Shown here: piece by piece, positions 43,309 through 52,302 of the stretch
Numbering within the stretch: position 1 is the stretch's first letter
Layout of the letters: every line of letters starts with the position of its first letter
NCBI RefSeq assembly: GCF_000423585.1
Contig: NZ_AUIG01000030.1
Coordinates: forward strand, 1-56,916
Direction of reading: 5' to 3'
Length of the DNA stretch: 56,916 nt
DNA from: Salinimicrobium xinjiangense DSM 19287
Lineage (GTDB): Bacteria > Bacteroidota > Bacteroidia > Flavobacteriales > Flavobacteriaceae
Translations under genes and position numbers: made by a program
Notes under the pieces: model-generated
Seen by the model: only the letters and a program-made list of their open reading frames with translations
Told to the model about the DNA's origin: nothing
Database searches by the model: none

Positions 43309-43869
43309 ATGAAGCTTTTTATCAAAAATATGGTTTGTAACCGCTGTAACATGATGGTGAGGTCTGAACTGGAGAAGTTCGGACTTCACCCCCTTACAGT
43401 TGAGCTGGGGATGGCCGAAGTGGAGCGGGAACTTTCTGCAGAAGAAAAAGAGCTGCTGAATGTACGCCTGCAAAATTTTGGTTTTGAGCTCATTGATGAT
43501 AAAAAGACCCGGCTCATTGAGAGCATAAAAAATACTGTAGTGGAATTGATCCACAATTCTGCTGAGCTTCCAAAAATGACATTTTCGGAGCATCTTTCTG
43601 AGAAGTTCCATCAGGATTATTCTGCCCTCAGCAAGCTATTTTCTGAAGTGCAGGGCGTGACCATTGAACAATACGTGATCACCCAAAAGATCGAAAAAGT
43701 AAAGGAACTGCTGGTTTACGACGAACTTTCCCTCAGCGAGATCGCACACCAACTCCATTATTCCAGTGTTTCACATTTGAGTAAGCAGTTCAAAAAAGTA
43801 ACGGGATTGACTCCCACCCATTTTAAGCAGGTAAAGGAAAACAAACGCATTCCTCTGGACAAGCTTTAG
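43309..43869 (+). CDS. AraC-type transcription regulator with N-terminal HMA-like CxxC domain
   Basis: A 186-residue protein in two parts. Residues 1-75 look like a ferredoxin-like HMA metal-binding domain: a first strand, then MVCNRCNMMV with Cys10 and Cys13, where HMA domains hold Cu(I). Residues 85-180 are an AraC-family helix-turn-helix pair (LSLSEIAHQLHYSSVSHLSKQFKKVTGLTPTHFK). The usual AraC sugar-binding domain is absent. A direct Cu(I)-sensing activator or repressor of the flanking efflux genes is the obvious reading, but it is inferred. It abuts the DUF2911 gene and lies 80 bp before copA. Fusions of this type are, as I recall, present in other Bacteroidota. Confidence 0.85.
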   Translation: MKLFIKNMVCNRCNMMVRSELEKFGLHPLTVELGMAEVERELSAEEKELLNVRLQNFGFELIDDKKTRLIESIKNTVVELIHNSAELPKMTFSEHLSEKFHQDYSALSKLFSEVQGVTIEQYVITQKIEKVKELLVYDELSLSEIAHQLHYSSVSHLSKQFKKVTGLTPTHFKQVKENKRIPLDKL

Positions 43870-43949
43870 AATCTTACCACAAATTTCCAGAATTGTATAA
43901 CATTTCCGCTTTGAATCCTGCCGAACTTTGGGATGTAAAAGTGTAAGAA

Positions 43950-45370
43950 ATGAAACATACCTATCAAATCACCGGCATGACCTGCAATGGCTGCCGTTCT
44001 CATGTTGAAAAGACGCTTCAGGAAGTTGAGGGAGTGAAAAATGCTGCAGTCGACCTCGAAAAAGGAGAGGCTGTTGTCGAAATGGAAAAGCATATTCCAT
44101 GGGATATTTTGGAAACCGCCTTACAGAAAGGTGGTGGGAATTATCATATTCTTGCTCCCGGGACTTCTAAAGAAAAGTCTGAAGCAGATTCAAACTTTGC
44201 CAAAGTTCCTAAAGAGAAGGATCAGAATCACGATGATACTACCGCGTCTGATGATGAAAACTTTGACAAAGTTGATCCAGGGATGACTCACACCTATAAG
44301 ATCACCGGTATGACCTGTAACGGTTGTCGGTCGCATGTGGAAGAAACTCTGCGGAAGGTAGACGGAGTTAAAAATGCTGCTGTGGATCTCGAGAAAGCTG
44401 AAGCTGAAATCGAAATGAAACGACATATACCAATTGAGGTTTTTGAAAAAGAACTTCAGAAAGATGGCAGTAAATATCACATTTTTGAGAGGGAAGAAGG
44501 AGAAGATTCAAACTTTGCCAAAGTTCCACAAAAAGACAGTTCGGTTTCTGAGGCTAATACTGCCGCTGATGATGAAAACTTTGGCAAAGTTGAGAAAGGT
44601 ATGACTCACACCTATAAGGTCACCGGTATGACCTGTAATGGGTGCCGTTCTCACGTAGAAGAAACGCTTCAAAATGTGAAGGGTGTAACATCTGCTTCTG
44701 TAGATCTGGAGAAGGGCGAGGCTGAGATCGAAATGGAGAAGCATATTCCCTGGGATATTCTAGAAACAGCGCTTCAAAAAGGTGGTGGGAATTATCACAT
44801 TCTCGCTCCGGGTACTTCTGAAGAAAAGTCTGAAGCAGACTCGAACTTTCCCAAAGTTCCAAGTAATGATGATTCGGTTTCTGAAGATACCACTGCTGCT
44901 GATGATATAAACTTTGGAAAAGTTGACTCGAATAATTCCGGCATGACTCACACCTACAAGATCACCGGTATGACCTGCAACGGTTGTCGCTCGCATGTGG
45001 AAGAAACTCTGCGGAAGGTTGACGGAGTTAAAAATGCTGCCGTAGATCTTGAAAAAGCCGAAGCTGAGGTGGTGATGGAAAAGCATATTCCTATAGGCGT
45101 TTTTGAAGATGCGCTGCAAAAGGACGGCGGCAGGTACCACATTCATTCCCCGGGAACAAAGGAAAAGTACCAGGTGACGGGAATGACCTGTAGTGGTTGT
45201 CGGTCGCATGTTGAAGAAACCCTTAATAAAGTGGATGGAGTGCAGTATGTCTCTGTTGATCTTGAAAAGGCGGAGGCGGTGATAACTTCAGATAAACCCA
45301 TTCCCGTATCAATTTATCAGGAAGCGCTGAGAAAGGACGGAAGTACTTATAATATTTATCTTCCGGGGCA
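43950..45370 (+). repeat. Tandem HMA-coding repeats within copA (paired-module duplication)
   Basis: Units begin at 43950, 44283, 44601, 44943 and 45159. Units 1 and 3 share [20 protein letters not shown] and the following [14 protein letters not shown] linker; units 2 and 4 share [21 protein letters not shown] (split by variation afterwards). Offsets are 651 nt (1 to 3) and 660 nt (2 to 4), so a two-domain block was duplicated. Synonymous differences show that the copies are not recent. Linkers repeat NFxKVP and (D)DENFxKV phrases. Confidence 0.8.
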
Positions 45371-47648
45371 GGACATTACGGCCCCACCAAAGCCTGAAAA
45401 ACCAAAGGGTAAGGGCACAGGCACTTTCTACTGTCCCATGCACTGTGAGGGTGATAAAACCTACGACAAACCGGGAGATTGCCCTGTTTGCGGAATGGAC
45501 CTGGTGGAGGAGGTAAGTCTCAAAGCTGAAAAACCTCTATACACCTGCCCCATGCACCCCGAAATTCAGGAAGATGAGCCGGGAAGCTGCCCCATCTGCG
45601 GAATGGATCTGGTGCGGATGGAACCCGAACTTTCGGCTGAGAAGAAGTCTTACAATAAGCTGCTCAAAAAGTTCAAAATAGCTGTGGCTTTTACCATCCC
45701 AATCTTCCTTATTGCCATGGGGGAAATGATTCCCGGCAATCCCATCTATAATTGGATGGGCATGGAGGCCTGGAATTGGGTACAGCTAGTGCTTTCTATT
45801 CCGGTGGTTTTTTATGCCACCTGGATGTTCTTTGAAAGAGCCTACCGGTCTGTAATGACCTGGAACCTAAATATGTTCACGCTGATTGGGATTGGTGCCG
45901 GAGTCGCCTGGCTTTTCAGTGTTTTCGGCATGCTGTTCCCGGGCTGGTTTCCGGAGCAGTTTCTAAGCCATCATGGTACTGTTCACGTTTATTTCGAAGC
46001 CGCAACAGTAATCCTTACGCTGGTTTTGCTGGGGCAGTTACTGGAAGCAAGAGCGCACAGCCGGACGAATTCTGCTATCAAGGAATTGCTGAAACTGGCA
46101 CCCAACAAAGCTACCATAGTAGTCAATGGTGAAGAACAGGAAATCCATACAGATGAGATCAAGGTTGGGGATATCCTGAGGGTGAAACCCGGAGATAAGA
46201 TCCCGGTGGACGGAAGCATTCAAAAGGGGCAGACCAATATTGACGAGTCTATGATCACAGGGGAACCTGTACCGGTAGAAAAAGCTGAAGGTGACAAAGT
46301 GACTTCGGGTACTATTAACGGCAACAGGAGCTTCACCATGAAAGCTGAAAAGGTAGGAGATGAGACCCTGCTTGCCCAGATCATCAAGATGGTGAATGAT
46401 GCCAGCAGGTCACAGGCGCCAATTCAGAAACTGGCAGATAAGATCTCAGCTTACTTTGTTCCGGTAGTAGTAATCATAGCGGTTATTACCTTCTTCGTAT
46501 GGGCAGCTTTTGGTCCCGACCCGAGTTATGTGTACGCCTTAATTAATGCCATTGCTGTATTGATCATTGCCTGTCCCTGTGCCCTGGGATTGGCGACGCC
46601 TATGTCGGTTATGGTGGGCGTCGGGAAAGGGGCTCAGAATGGAGTACTGATCAAAAATGCCCAGTCCCTGGAGCAAATGGATAAGATCGATGTGCTCATC
46701 ATTGACAAGACGGGAACCATTACTGAAGGAAAACCTTCGGTTGAAAAGGTAGTTGCTTCAGGAGAGATTTCAGAAGAAAAACTTATCAGCCATCTGGCTT
46801 CCATAAATGCGCAGAGTGAGCATCCGCTGGCAGAGGCAACTGTCCGGTTCGCAAAAGACAAGAAAGTGAAGTTTGCTGAAGCTTCAGATTTTGATGCGGT
46901 TACAGGAAAGGGAGTTACAGGAATTTCCGAAGGAAAAAACCTAGCGGTAGGGAATGAAAAGCTTATGCAGGAGATCAATGCTGAGGTGGATGAAAAGCTT
47001 CAGCAGCAGGTAACGAAAGCACAGGAACAGGGAAAAACAGTTTCCTATATCGCCGTGGAAGGCAAGATCGCGGGTTATGTAACTATCACAGATCCTATCA
47101 AGAAAACCAGCAGGCAAGCTATTTCAGATCTTATTGATGCAGGAGTTGAGGTAATAATGCTTACCGGGGATAATGAGGTAACAGCTTCGGCCGTTGCGAA
47201 GGAATTACACTTATCAGGTTTTAGAGCCGGAATGCTGCCACAGGACAAAATGGAGGAGGTTACGAAACTTCAGCAGCAAGGAAAAAAAGTTGCCATGGCC
47301 GGGGACGGGATCAATGATGCCCCGGCTCTTGCAAAAGCCGATATTGGAATTGCCATGGGTACGGGAACCGATGTCGCTATTGAAAGCGCAGAGATCACTC
47401 TTATAAAAGGAGATCTACACGGGGTGGTTAAGGCGAAAACCCTGAGTAAAAAGGTGATGAGGAACATCAAACAGAACCTGTTTTTTGCCTTGATCTATAA
47501 TACGCTTGGTGTACCAATTGCCGCCGGAGTTTTATTCCCGTTCTTCGGAATTTTGCTGTCACCCATGATCGCGGCATTGGCTATGAGTTTTAGTTCAGTA
47601 TCTGTAATTGCGAATGCGCTGAGATTAAGAGGAGCTGAAATAGGCTAG
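43950..47648 (+). CDS. copA: Copper-exporting P1B-type ATPase with five HMA domains
   Basis: A 1232-residue Cu(I) export ATPase. Five HMA domains start at residues 1, 112, 218, 332 and 404, each with GMTCxGCRSHVE. Two Cys-rich CPMH/CPxCGMDL domains follow (about 493-522 and 529-558). The ATPase core has the copper-type CPC (about 874-876), phosphorylation motif DKTGT (about 919), HP locus [12 protein letters not shown] and GDGINDAP (about 1117). YN in [10 protein letters not shown] and M..SS in LAMSFSSV are the PIB-1 Cu(I) ligands. E. coli CopA has two HMA domains, so this protein is unusually long. It pumps Cu(I) from cytoplasm to periplasm, where CusABC would take over. Confidence 0.95.
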   Translation: MKHTYQITGMTCNGCRSHVEKTLQEVEGVKNAAVDLEKGEAVVEMEKHIPWDILETALQKGGGNYHILAPGTSKEKSEADSNFAKVPKEKDQNHDDTTASDDENFDKVDPGMTHTYKITGMTCNGCRSHVEETLRKVDGVKNAAVDLEKAEAEIEMKRHIPIEVFEKELQKDGSKYHIFEREEGEDSNFAKVPQKDSSVSEANTAADDENFGKVEKGMTHTYKVTGMTCNGCRSHVEETLQNVKGVTSASVDLEKGEAEIEMEKHIPWDILETALQKGGGNYHILAPGTSEEKSEADSNFPKVPSNDDSVSEDTTAADDINFGKVDSNNSGMTHTYKITGMTCNGCRSHVEETLRKVDGVKNAAVDLEKAEAEVVMEKHIPIGVFEDALQKDGGRYHIHSPGTKEKYQVTGMTCSGCRSHVEETLNKVDGVQYVSVDLEKAEAVITSDKPIPVSIYQEALRKDGSTYNIYLPGQDITAPPKPEKPKGKGTGTFYCPMHCEGDKTYDKPGDCPVCGMDLVEEVSLKAEKPLYTCPMHPEIQEDEPGSCPICGMDLVRMEPELSAEKKSYNKLLKKFKIAVAFTIPIFLIAMGEMIPGNPIYNWMGMEAWNWVQLVLSIPVVFYATWMFFERAYRSVMTWNLNMFTLIGIGAGVAWLFSVFGMLFPGWFPEQFLSHHGTVHVYFEAATVILTLVLLGQLLEARAHSRTNSAIKELLKLAPNKATIVVNGEEQEIHTDEIKVGDILRVKPGDKIPVDGSIQKGQTNIDESMITGEPVPVEKAEGDKVTSGTINGNRSFTMKAEKVGDETLLAQIIKMVNDASRSQAPIQKLADKISAYFVPVVVIIAVITFFVWAAFGPDPSYVYALINAIAVLIIACPCALGLATPMSVMVGVGKGAQNGVLIKNAQSLEQMDKIDVLIIDKTGTITEGKPSVEKVVASGEISEEKLISHLASINAQSEHPLAEATVRFAKDKKVKFAEASDFDAVTGKGVTGISEGKNLAVGNEKLMQEINAEVDEKLQQQVTKAQEQGKTVSYIAVEGKIAGYVTITDPIKKTSRQAISDLIDAGVEVIMLTGDNEVTASAVAKELHLSGFRAGMLPQDKMEEVTKLQQQGKKVAMAGDGINDAPALAKADIGIAMGTGTDVAIESAEITLIKGDLHGVVKAKTLSKKVMRNIKQNLFFALIYNTLGVPIAAGVLFPFFGILLSPMIAALAMSFSSVSVIANALRLRGAEIG

Positions 47649-47681
47649 CTTAAAATTTCTTTTTTGAGAGGTATTAAAATG

Positions 47682-47713
47682 AAAAGAGCCGGACGATCGT
47701 CCGGCTCTTTTTT
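47682..47713. terminator. Bidirectional terminator between copA and the metalloprotease gene
   Basis: A perfect 30-nt palindrome with arms AAAAGAGCCGGACGA and TCGTCCGGCTCTTTT (47682-47711), with T runs on both strands. It suits both convergent genes. Confidence 0.92.
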
Positions 47714-47735
47714 GATATTTCAGAAAAAATGCTTC

Positions 47736-50216
47736 TTAGCTATTTGGATCAAGAATAAGATTCACTCTTTCCAAAGCATCCTCAAGATGATACCTGGTAA
47801 GGGTATCACGGCTCCTGCCAATGCTGTTTCTCAGGTCACGCTGAAGATTCTTTAGTTCTCCCCTTACAACGGGACGAATATCACTCTGAGCGACATCAAC
47901 ATCAGACCGTGTTCCCCACGAACGTCCCGATGATTGTTCCTGAGTCATTAGATATTCCATCCTGTTGATGTAGGCACGCTGAAGATTTCTGCGGTAAGTG
48001 TCAATATTTTGCCCTCTTCTTAACTCACTCCAGATTCCGTTTCTAAGATCCTGCATCATATCGAGAAGTGAATAGGCACTGTTACCGTTAACTTCACGAT
48101 TTTCAATGAGTCTTTGCATTCTTCCGAAGTCGAGCAGGTTGTTTAGCGTTCGCTCCTGCGTATTTCTTATACGCTCTACATTGCCATCAAACTCTATCTT
48201 GTTAAAGATCTCCTGGTCAATAAGCCACTGCGGAGTAGAGAATAATTCGTCCTGCAGGAAATTCATTGCCTTCTTCTGCTTATCGGCAGTTACGTGGAAG
48301 AAAACCGGACCTTCCTGGTCGTAGGTTTTTGTTTCTTTGATCACACCACCAACGTTCGCAGCTACATGACCCATGTATCTGTTATACTGCCCAAGCACCT
48401 GTCCATACATAGTTTCCAGATCATCATAGTTTTTACCGTCTTCGGCAGTCCACTCAATAAGATTTGGAATGATCCTCTTAAGGTTCTTAATTCCGTACTG
48501 ACTTGCAAGTACAGAATCATCACCAAGATCTTCGGTTTGAGAAGTAGGATCGATCACACTACCTTGCTGTCCGCCGAATCTGAACATTGGGTCTCCGGCT
48601 TTCTCAAGGATCCATGAATCGAGAACCGGCTTTTCTTCTTTGCCTTCGAGATCAAGGATTGGCTTGTAACCCCACATCACAGAAAATTTGTCATAAGGGC
48701 CAATGTTTGGCATTAGAGCTACATCTCCATCTTCGGGTTGAGCGACATAATTGAAACGGGCATAATCCATAATTGAAGGCGCAGTTCCATATTTTTTAGT
48801 GAATTCAGGATCTCTCAATGATTCTACAGGGTAAGCAACACTGCTTCCCATATTATGTGGTAGTCCAAGAGTATGTCCTACTTCATGAGCAGATACAAAC
48901 CTTATTAAACGGCCCATGATCTCATCTTTAAAAGCTACTCCCTGAGCATCAGGATTGATAGCAGCAGTCTGTACAAAGAACCAGTTTCTCAAAAGGGTCA
49001 TTACGTTGTGGTACCAGTTGATATCAGATTCCAGGATCTCTCCGGAACGTGGATCACTTACGTGAGGTCCGTTTGCATTTGGAATTGGTGAAGCCAGGTA
49101 TCGCACTACAGAATAACGTGCATCTTCAGGACTCCAGTCTGGATCTTCTTCTGCACTAGGAGGATCTTTGGCGATGATCGCATTTTTGAAACCTGCTGCC
49201 TCAAAAGCTACCTGCCAATCTTCGATCCCCTGTTTGATGTAAGGCACCCATTGCTTGGGAGTAGCACGATCGATATAATAAACGATCTGTTTCTTGGGTT
49301 CAACGAGTTCGCCTCTTTTAAATTTTTCGATATCCTCATCTTTTACTTCAAGTCTCCAGCGGTCAAGGTAACGAACGGTTTTACTTTCCTGTACTTCAAG
49401 ACCATAGTCTGTCTGCCTGGAAGTAAACCAGCCTACACGCTCATCAAAATATCTTCTTTCCATTGGTACTTTAGGAAGCAGGATCATGGAGTTGCTCATT
49501 TTTACCGAAATAGAAGCAGTACTCGCATTAGAAGGCGGCTCAGAAGACAGGTAGGTCTTGACGTGGCGTACTTCAATGTTTTCAGGATAGCTTCTAATGG
49601 TATCTATATAAGACCTGCTGTCGTCAAGACGGGTGATCTTGTAATTCTTACGATTCCTTTCAGGAAAACCAAGTGCCTGTACATCTTTTTTGTAAAGATC
49701 TGTCACTTTGATCACTGTAGCATTGTTCACGGAATCCTTGCGAATCGCTTCAATGTTGAAAGAGAAAAGTATGGGTTCAAAATTGGAATTTACTACCGCC
49801 TCATGAATAGGAAGAGAATCGGCTGCAAAATTGTTGTGAGAAACTACACGAAGAAGAACATTTTTATTCTTTTTTTCCCAACGTAGTACTTTTTCATTTT
49901 GTTTTCCACCACCAAAACCAATGCCCGTTGCAGTTTGAGCAATTCTGGTAACCATTAGCATTTCGCGGTTGAAAAGGCTGTCCGGGATCTCGTAGTAATA
50001 GTCGTCATCAATTTGATGAACTGTAAAAAGACCTGGATCTGTTTTTGCTTTTTTGGTAATTACCTTGTCGTAAGGTTTGATACCATTTTTGTCTTTTTCA
50101 GCGGGTTTGGCTGTGGCAGCAGTTTTAGTGTCCTTTTCGGGTTGAAAAACTGCGCAGCTTGTTATTGAAAAAGAAAAGAAAACAATAACCAGCCGGAACA
50201 ATAATCGGTTGTTCAT
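47736..50216 (-). CDS. Zinc-dependent metalloprotease lipoprotein (DUF5117/DUF5118 type)
   Basis: An 826-residue lipoprotein (lipobox ITSC, Cys21) with a Lys-rich linker, an N-terminal DUF5118-like part (about 45-95), a DUF5117-like part (about 100-290) and a gluzincin/metzincin-like catalytic region with HEVGHTLGLPHN (His444, His448, His454). The third His six residues after the second His (HExxHxxGxxH) is the metzincin pattern. This large family is common in Bacteroidota; substrates are not established. It would act on the periplasmic or outer surface. It stands alone, with a 208-bp upstream region shared with the divergent T9SS cargo gene. Confidence 0.9.
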   Translation of the reverse strand: MNNRLLFRLVIVFFSFSITSCAVFQPEKDTKTAATAKPAEKDKNGIKPYDKVITKKAKTDPGLFTVHQIDDDYYYEIPDSLFNREMLMVTRIAQTATGIGFGGGKQNEKVLRWEKKNKNVLLRVVSHNNFAADSLPIHEAVVNSNFEPILFSFNIEAIRKDSVNNATVIKVTDLYKKDVQALGFPERNRKNYKITRLDDSRSYIDTIRSYPENIEVRHVKTYLSSEPPSNASTASISVKMSNSMILLPKVPMERRYFDERVGWFTSRQTDYGLEVQESKTVRYLDRWRLEVKDEDIEKFKRGELVEPKKQIVYYIDRATPKQWVPYIKQGIEDWQVAFEAAGFKNAIIAKDPPSAEEDPDWSPEDARYSVVRYLASPIPNANGPHVSDPRSGEILESDINWYHNVMTLLRNWFFVQTAAINPDAQGVAFKDEIMGRLIRFVSAHEVGHTLGLPHNMGSSVAYPVESLRDPEFTKKYGTAPSIMDYARFNYVAQPEDGDVALMPNIGPYDKFSVMWGYKPILDLEGKEEKPVLDSWILEKAGDPMFRFGGQQGSVIDPTSQTEDLGDDSVLASQYGIKNLKRIIPNLIEWTAEDGKNYDDLETMYGQVLGQYNRYMGHVAANVGGVIKETKTYDQEGPVFFHVTADKQKKAMNFLQDELFSTPQWLIDQEIFNKIEFDGNVERIRNTQERTLNNLLDFGRMQRLIENREVNGNSAYSLLDMMQDLRNGIWSELRRGQNIDTYRRNLQRAYINRMEYLMTQEQSSGRSWGTRSDVDVAQSDIRPVVRGELKNLQRDLRNSIGRSRDTLTRYHLEDALERVNLILDPNS

Positions 50217-50409
50217 TAAAATTTAAATTTTAGTTAAGAATTGCCCAATTTATAAAAACCGATTCCCGTTACCTAACCGGAAGCTGTTAAAATAAAAAGA
50301 GGTGCATTTTGCTGATTCTTTGACAGTAGAAGGAGCAAAAGGTTTAAAATCGTGATTAAAGTCATAGAAAGAAAATGCTAATATTATCTTAAAGAACCCC
50401 GCTTTCCTG

Positions 50410-50417
50410 TACCTTTG
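50410..50417 (+). promoter_or_regulatory. -7 promoter element for the T9SS cargo gene
   Basis: TACCTTTG matches TAnnTTTG exactly but ends only 7 nt before the ATG at 50425, implying an almost leaderless mRNA if it is used. No -33 TTTG is clear. Confidence 0.45.
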
Positions 50418-50424
50418 AAGGAAG

Positions 50425-52302
50425 ATGAGAGTTCCCTATTTTCTTGTTTTTCTCTTTGTTTTCGGACAGGCTTTTTCCCAGCTTAGCTTTTGTCCGGGTA
50501 GTAAGGGAGATCCTATTTTTCATGAAGATTTCGGCACCGGGTTAGGAACGGGAGCTGCTTTGCCTGCCGGTATCACTACCTACGATTATGTTACCGGTGA
50601 TCCAGATGATGGGCAATACACAATTTCAAGCAGAATAGGTCAAAATAACGGCAGCTGGCATCAGGCGCTTCCTCAGCGAACTATTTCTAATGGAAAAGCT
50701 TTAATAGTAAACGCGAATGATAATACAGCGGGAATGTTCTATGAAACGGGCATTACCGGACTCTGTGAAGCTACGACATATGAATTCTCGGCCTTCTTAA
50801 TGAATGTTTATAATGCGGCAAGTGTAAATGTATGTGAAGGCACTGGTATTCCAATCAACGTTCGCTTCGAAATCTGGGATGAAACAGATACGGTTCTCCT
50901 TGCCAGTGGTAGTACAGGCGATATTGATGGCACCTCAAATCCCCAATGGGAACAATATGCACTCGTGTTTCGCTCCCAGGTGGGCCAGTCTGACGTGATC
51001 CTGCGCATGTTCAATAATGGAGTAGGTGGCTGCGGAAATGATCTTGCTATTGATGACATCATTTTCAGGTCGTGTGGAGATCTTACCGAAATATCTTCGG
51101 AAGTAACTGCCGGAAATTCGCTGGAAGTTTGTGAACCCGACTCGCCTGTATCAGTAGAGTTAACTGCTACCCCCAACAATACCGTTTACACCAGTCATGC
51201 TTTTCAATGGCAGGAAAGTGCAGATGGAGAGCATTGGGTAGATCTAGCCGGTGAAACCGGCAGAGATTTTTCTTCCCCGCAAATAAGCTCCACGACATAT
51301 TACCGGATAAAAATAGCTGAAGATGCAGTAAACCTTTTGGACGATCTCTGCAGTTCGGCGTCTGAACCTTTTGAGGTCATTATAGTTACTACGCCTGAAG
51401 CACCGTTGAGTCCTGGGGACCGGGAAGCCTGTGAAGGAGATATGATACCGCCGCTGGAAGTGACAGTAGAGGCAGATGAGACGGTTTTCTGGTTTGACAA
51501 TGCAACCGGAGGGAATCAACTGGCGACAGGTAAGAGGTTTGTTCCTGAAGTTGCAGGAACTTATTACGCAGAGGCTATAAAAACAGGATTTAGCTGTGAA
51601 CCCGGCCCCCGTACTGCTGTGACTTTGACAGTTTTTTCCAGTCCGCAGGTGACAGATGAAATCCGGAAGTTATGCTCCGGCGGTGAGATAAATCTGGATG
51701 CAGGGGCGGGAAATTTCAGTTATAACTGGAGTACAGGAGCTTCCGGCCGGGAGATTAGTGTGAATCTGCCCGGGAATTATTCTGTTGTTCTTACCAATGC
51801 AAATGGATGTAGTGCCGTAAAAGAATTCCAGGTAAGGGCGGTTGATGTCGCCGGAATCTCCAAAATCACTTCCGAAGGTACAACTGTGATCATCCAGCCT
51901 GCACACACCGGGGAATTTGAATATTCTCTGGACGGAATCAACTTTCAAAGCTCCGGTACATTTGAGAATATTCCCGGCGGAATTTACACTGCCTATGTCA
52001 GAGATCTGGAAGGATGTAATACTGTCAGCAAAGAATTTCCTCATATTGTGCTGCCGCAATTCATCACTCCCAATAGCGACGGATTCAACGATCAATTTGA
52101 GCTGAAAGGAGTAGAATATTTCAGTAACTCAGAGATCAGGATTTATGACCGGTATGGAAAATTACTGGCAACGGGGACAGGAGCAGGTTTTTCATGGGAT
52201 GGAAGTTTTAATGGCAGAGAGCTACCCGCAGAAGATTATTGGTACCACATTTTTATAGATGGTTACGAACCTATTAAAGGTCATTTTTCCCTGATTCGCT
52301 AA
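50425..52302 (+). CDS. Type IX secretion cargo with type B (CHU_C-like) sorting domain
   Basis: A 625-residue secreted protein: signal peptide (1-19, ending AFSQ), an N-terminal jelly-roll-like region (about 25-210) with ITTYDYVTGDPDDGQYTI, Ig-like repeats (about 225-470; FQWQESADG, PGDREACEGDMIPP, NYSVVLTNANGCSA) and a type B C-terminal domain (about 535-625) starting FITPNSDGFNDQFELKG and including IRIYDRYGKLLA and ELPAEDYWY. Type B domains direct export by the type IX system and are usually attached to surface or adhesin-like proteins. The stop overlaps a PorP/SprF gene (TAATG), the usual partner arrangement. Confidence 0.92.
   Translation: MRVPYFLVFLFVFGQAFSQLSFCPGSKGDPIFHEDFGTGLGTGAALPAGITTYDYVTGDPDDGQYTISSRIGQNNGSWHQALPQRTISNGKALIVNANDNTAGMFYETGITGLCEATTYEFSAFLMNVYNAASVNVCEGTGIPINVRFEIWDETDTVLLASGSTGDIDGTSNPQWEQYALVFRSQVGQSDVILRMFNNGVGGCGNDLAIDDIIFRSCGDLTEISSEVTAGNSLEVCEPDSPVSVELTATPNNTVYTSHAFQWQESADGEHWVDLAGETGRDFSSPQISSTTYYRIKIAEDAVNLLDDLCSSASEPFEVIIVTTPEAPLSPGDREACEGDMIPPLEVTVEADETVFWFDNATGGNQLATGKRFVPEVAGTYYAEAIKTGFSCEPGPRTAVTLTVFSSPQVTDEIRKLCSGGEINLDAGAGNFSYNWSTGASGREISVNLPGNYSVVLTNANGCSAVKEFQVRAVDVAGISKITSEGTTVIIQPAHTGEFEYSLDGINFQSSGTFENIPGGIYTAYVRDLEGCNTVSKEFPHIVLPQFITPNSDGFNDQFELKGVEYFSNSEIRIYDRYGKLLATGTGAGFSWDGSFNGRELPAEDYWYHIFIDGYEPIKGHFSLIR

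Noticed and set aside
43870-43949. Promoter for copA (GAACTTTG at 43923-43930)
   Set aside because: It misses the first T of TAnnTTTG and has no TTTG at the right distance, so it is too weak to list as a feature.
35229-47648. Copper island as a horizontally acquired block by base composition
   Set aside because: Some lines look GC-rich, but spot counts (63% at 36121, 45% at 37801, 52% in mreB) vary too much by eye; flanking repeats, integrase or tRNA were not found.
49251-49886. Open frame of 211 codons antisense to the metalloprotease gene
   Set aside because: Opposite a gene with a clear catalytic motif and lipobox; no family features in the antisense product.
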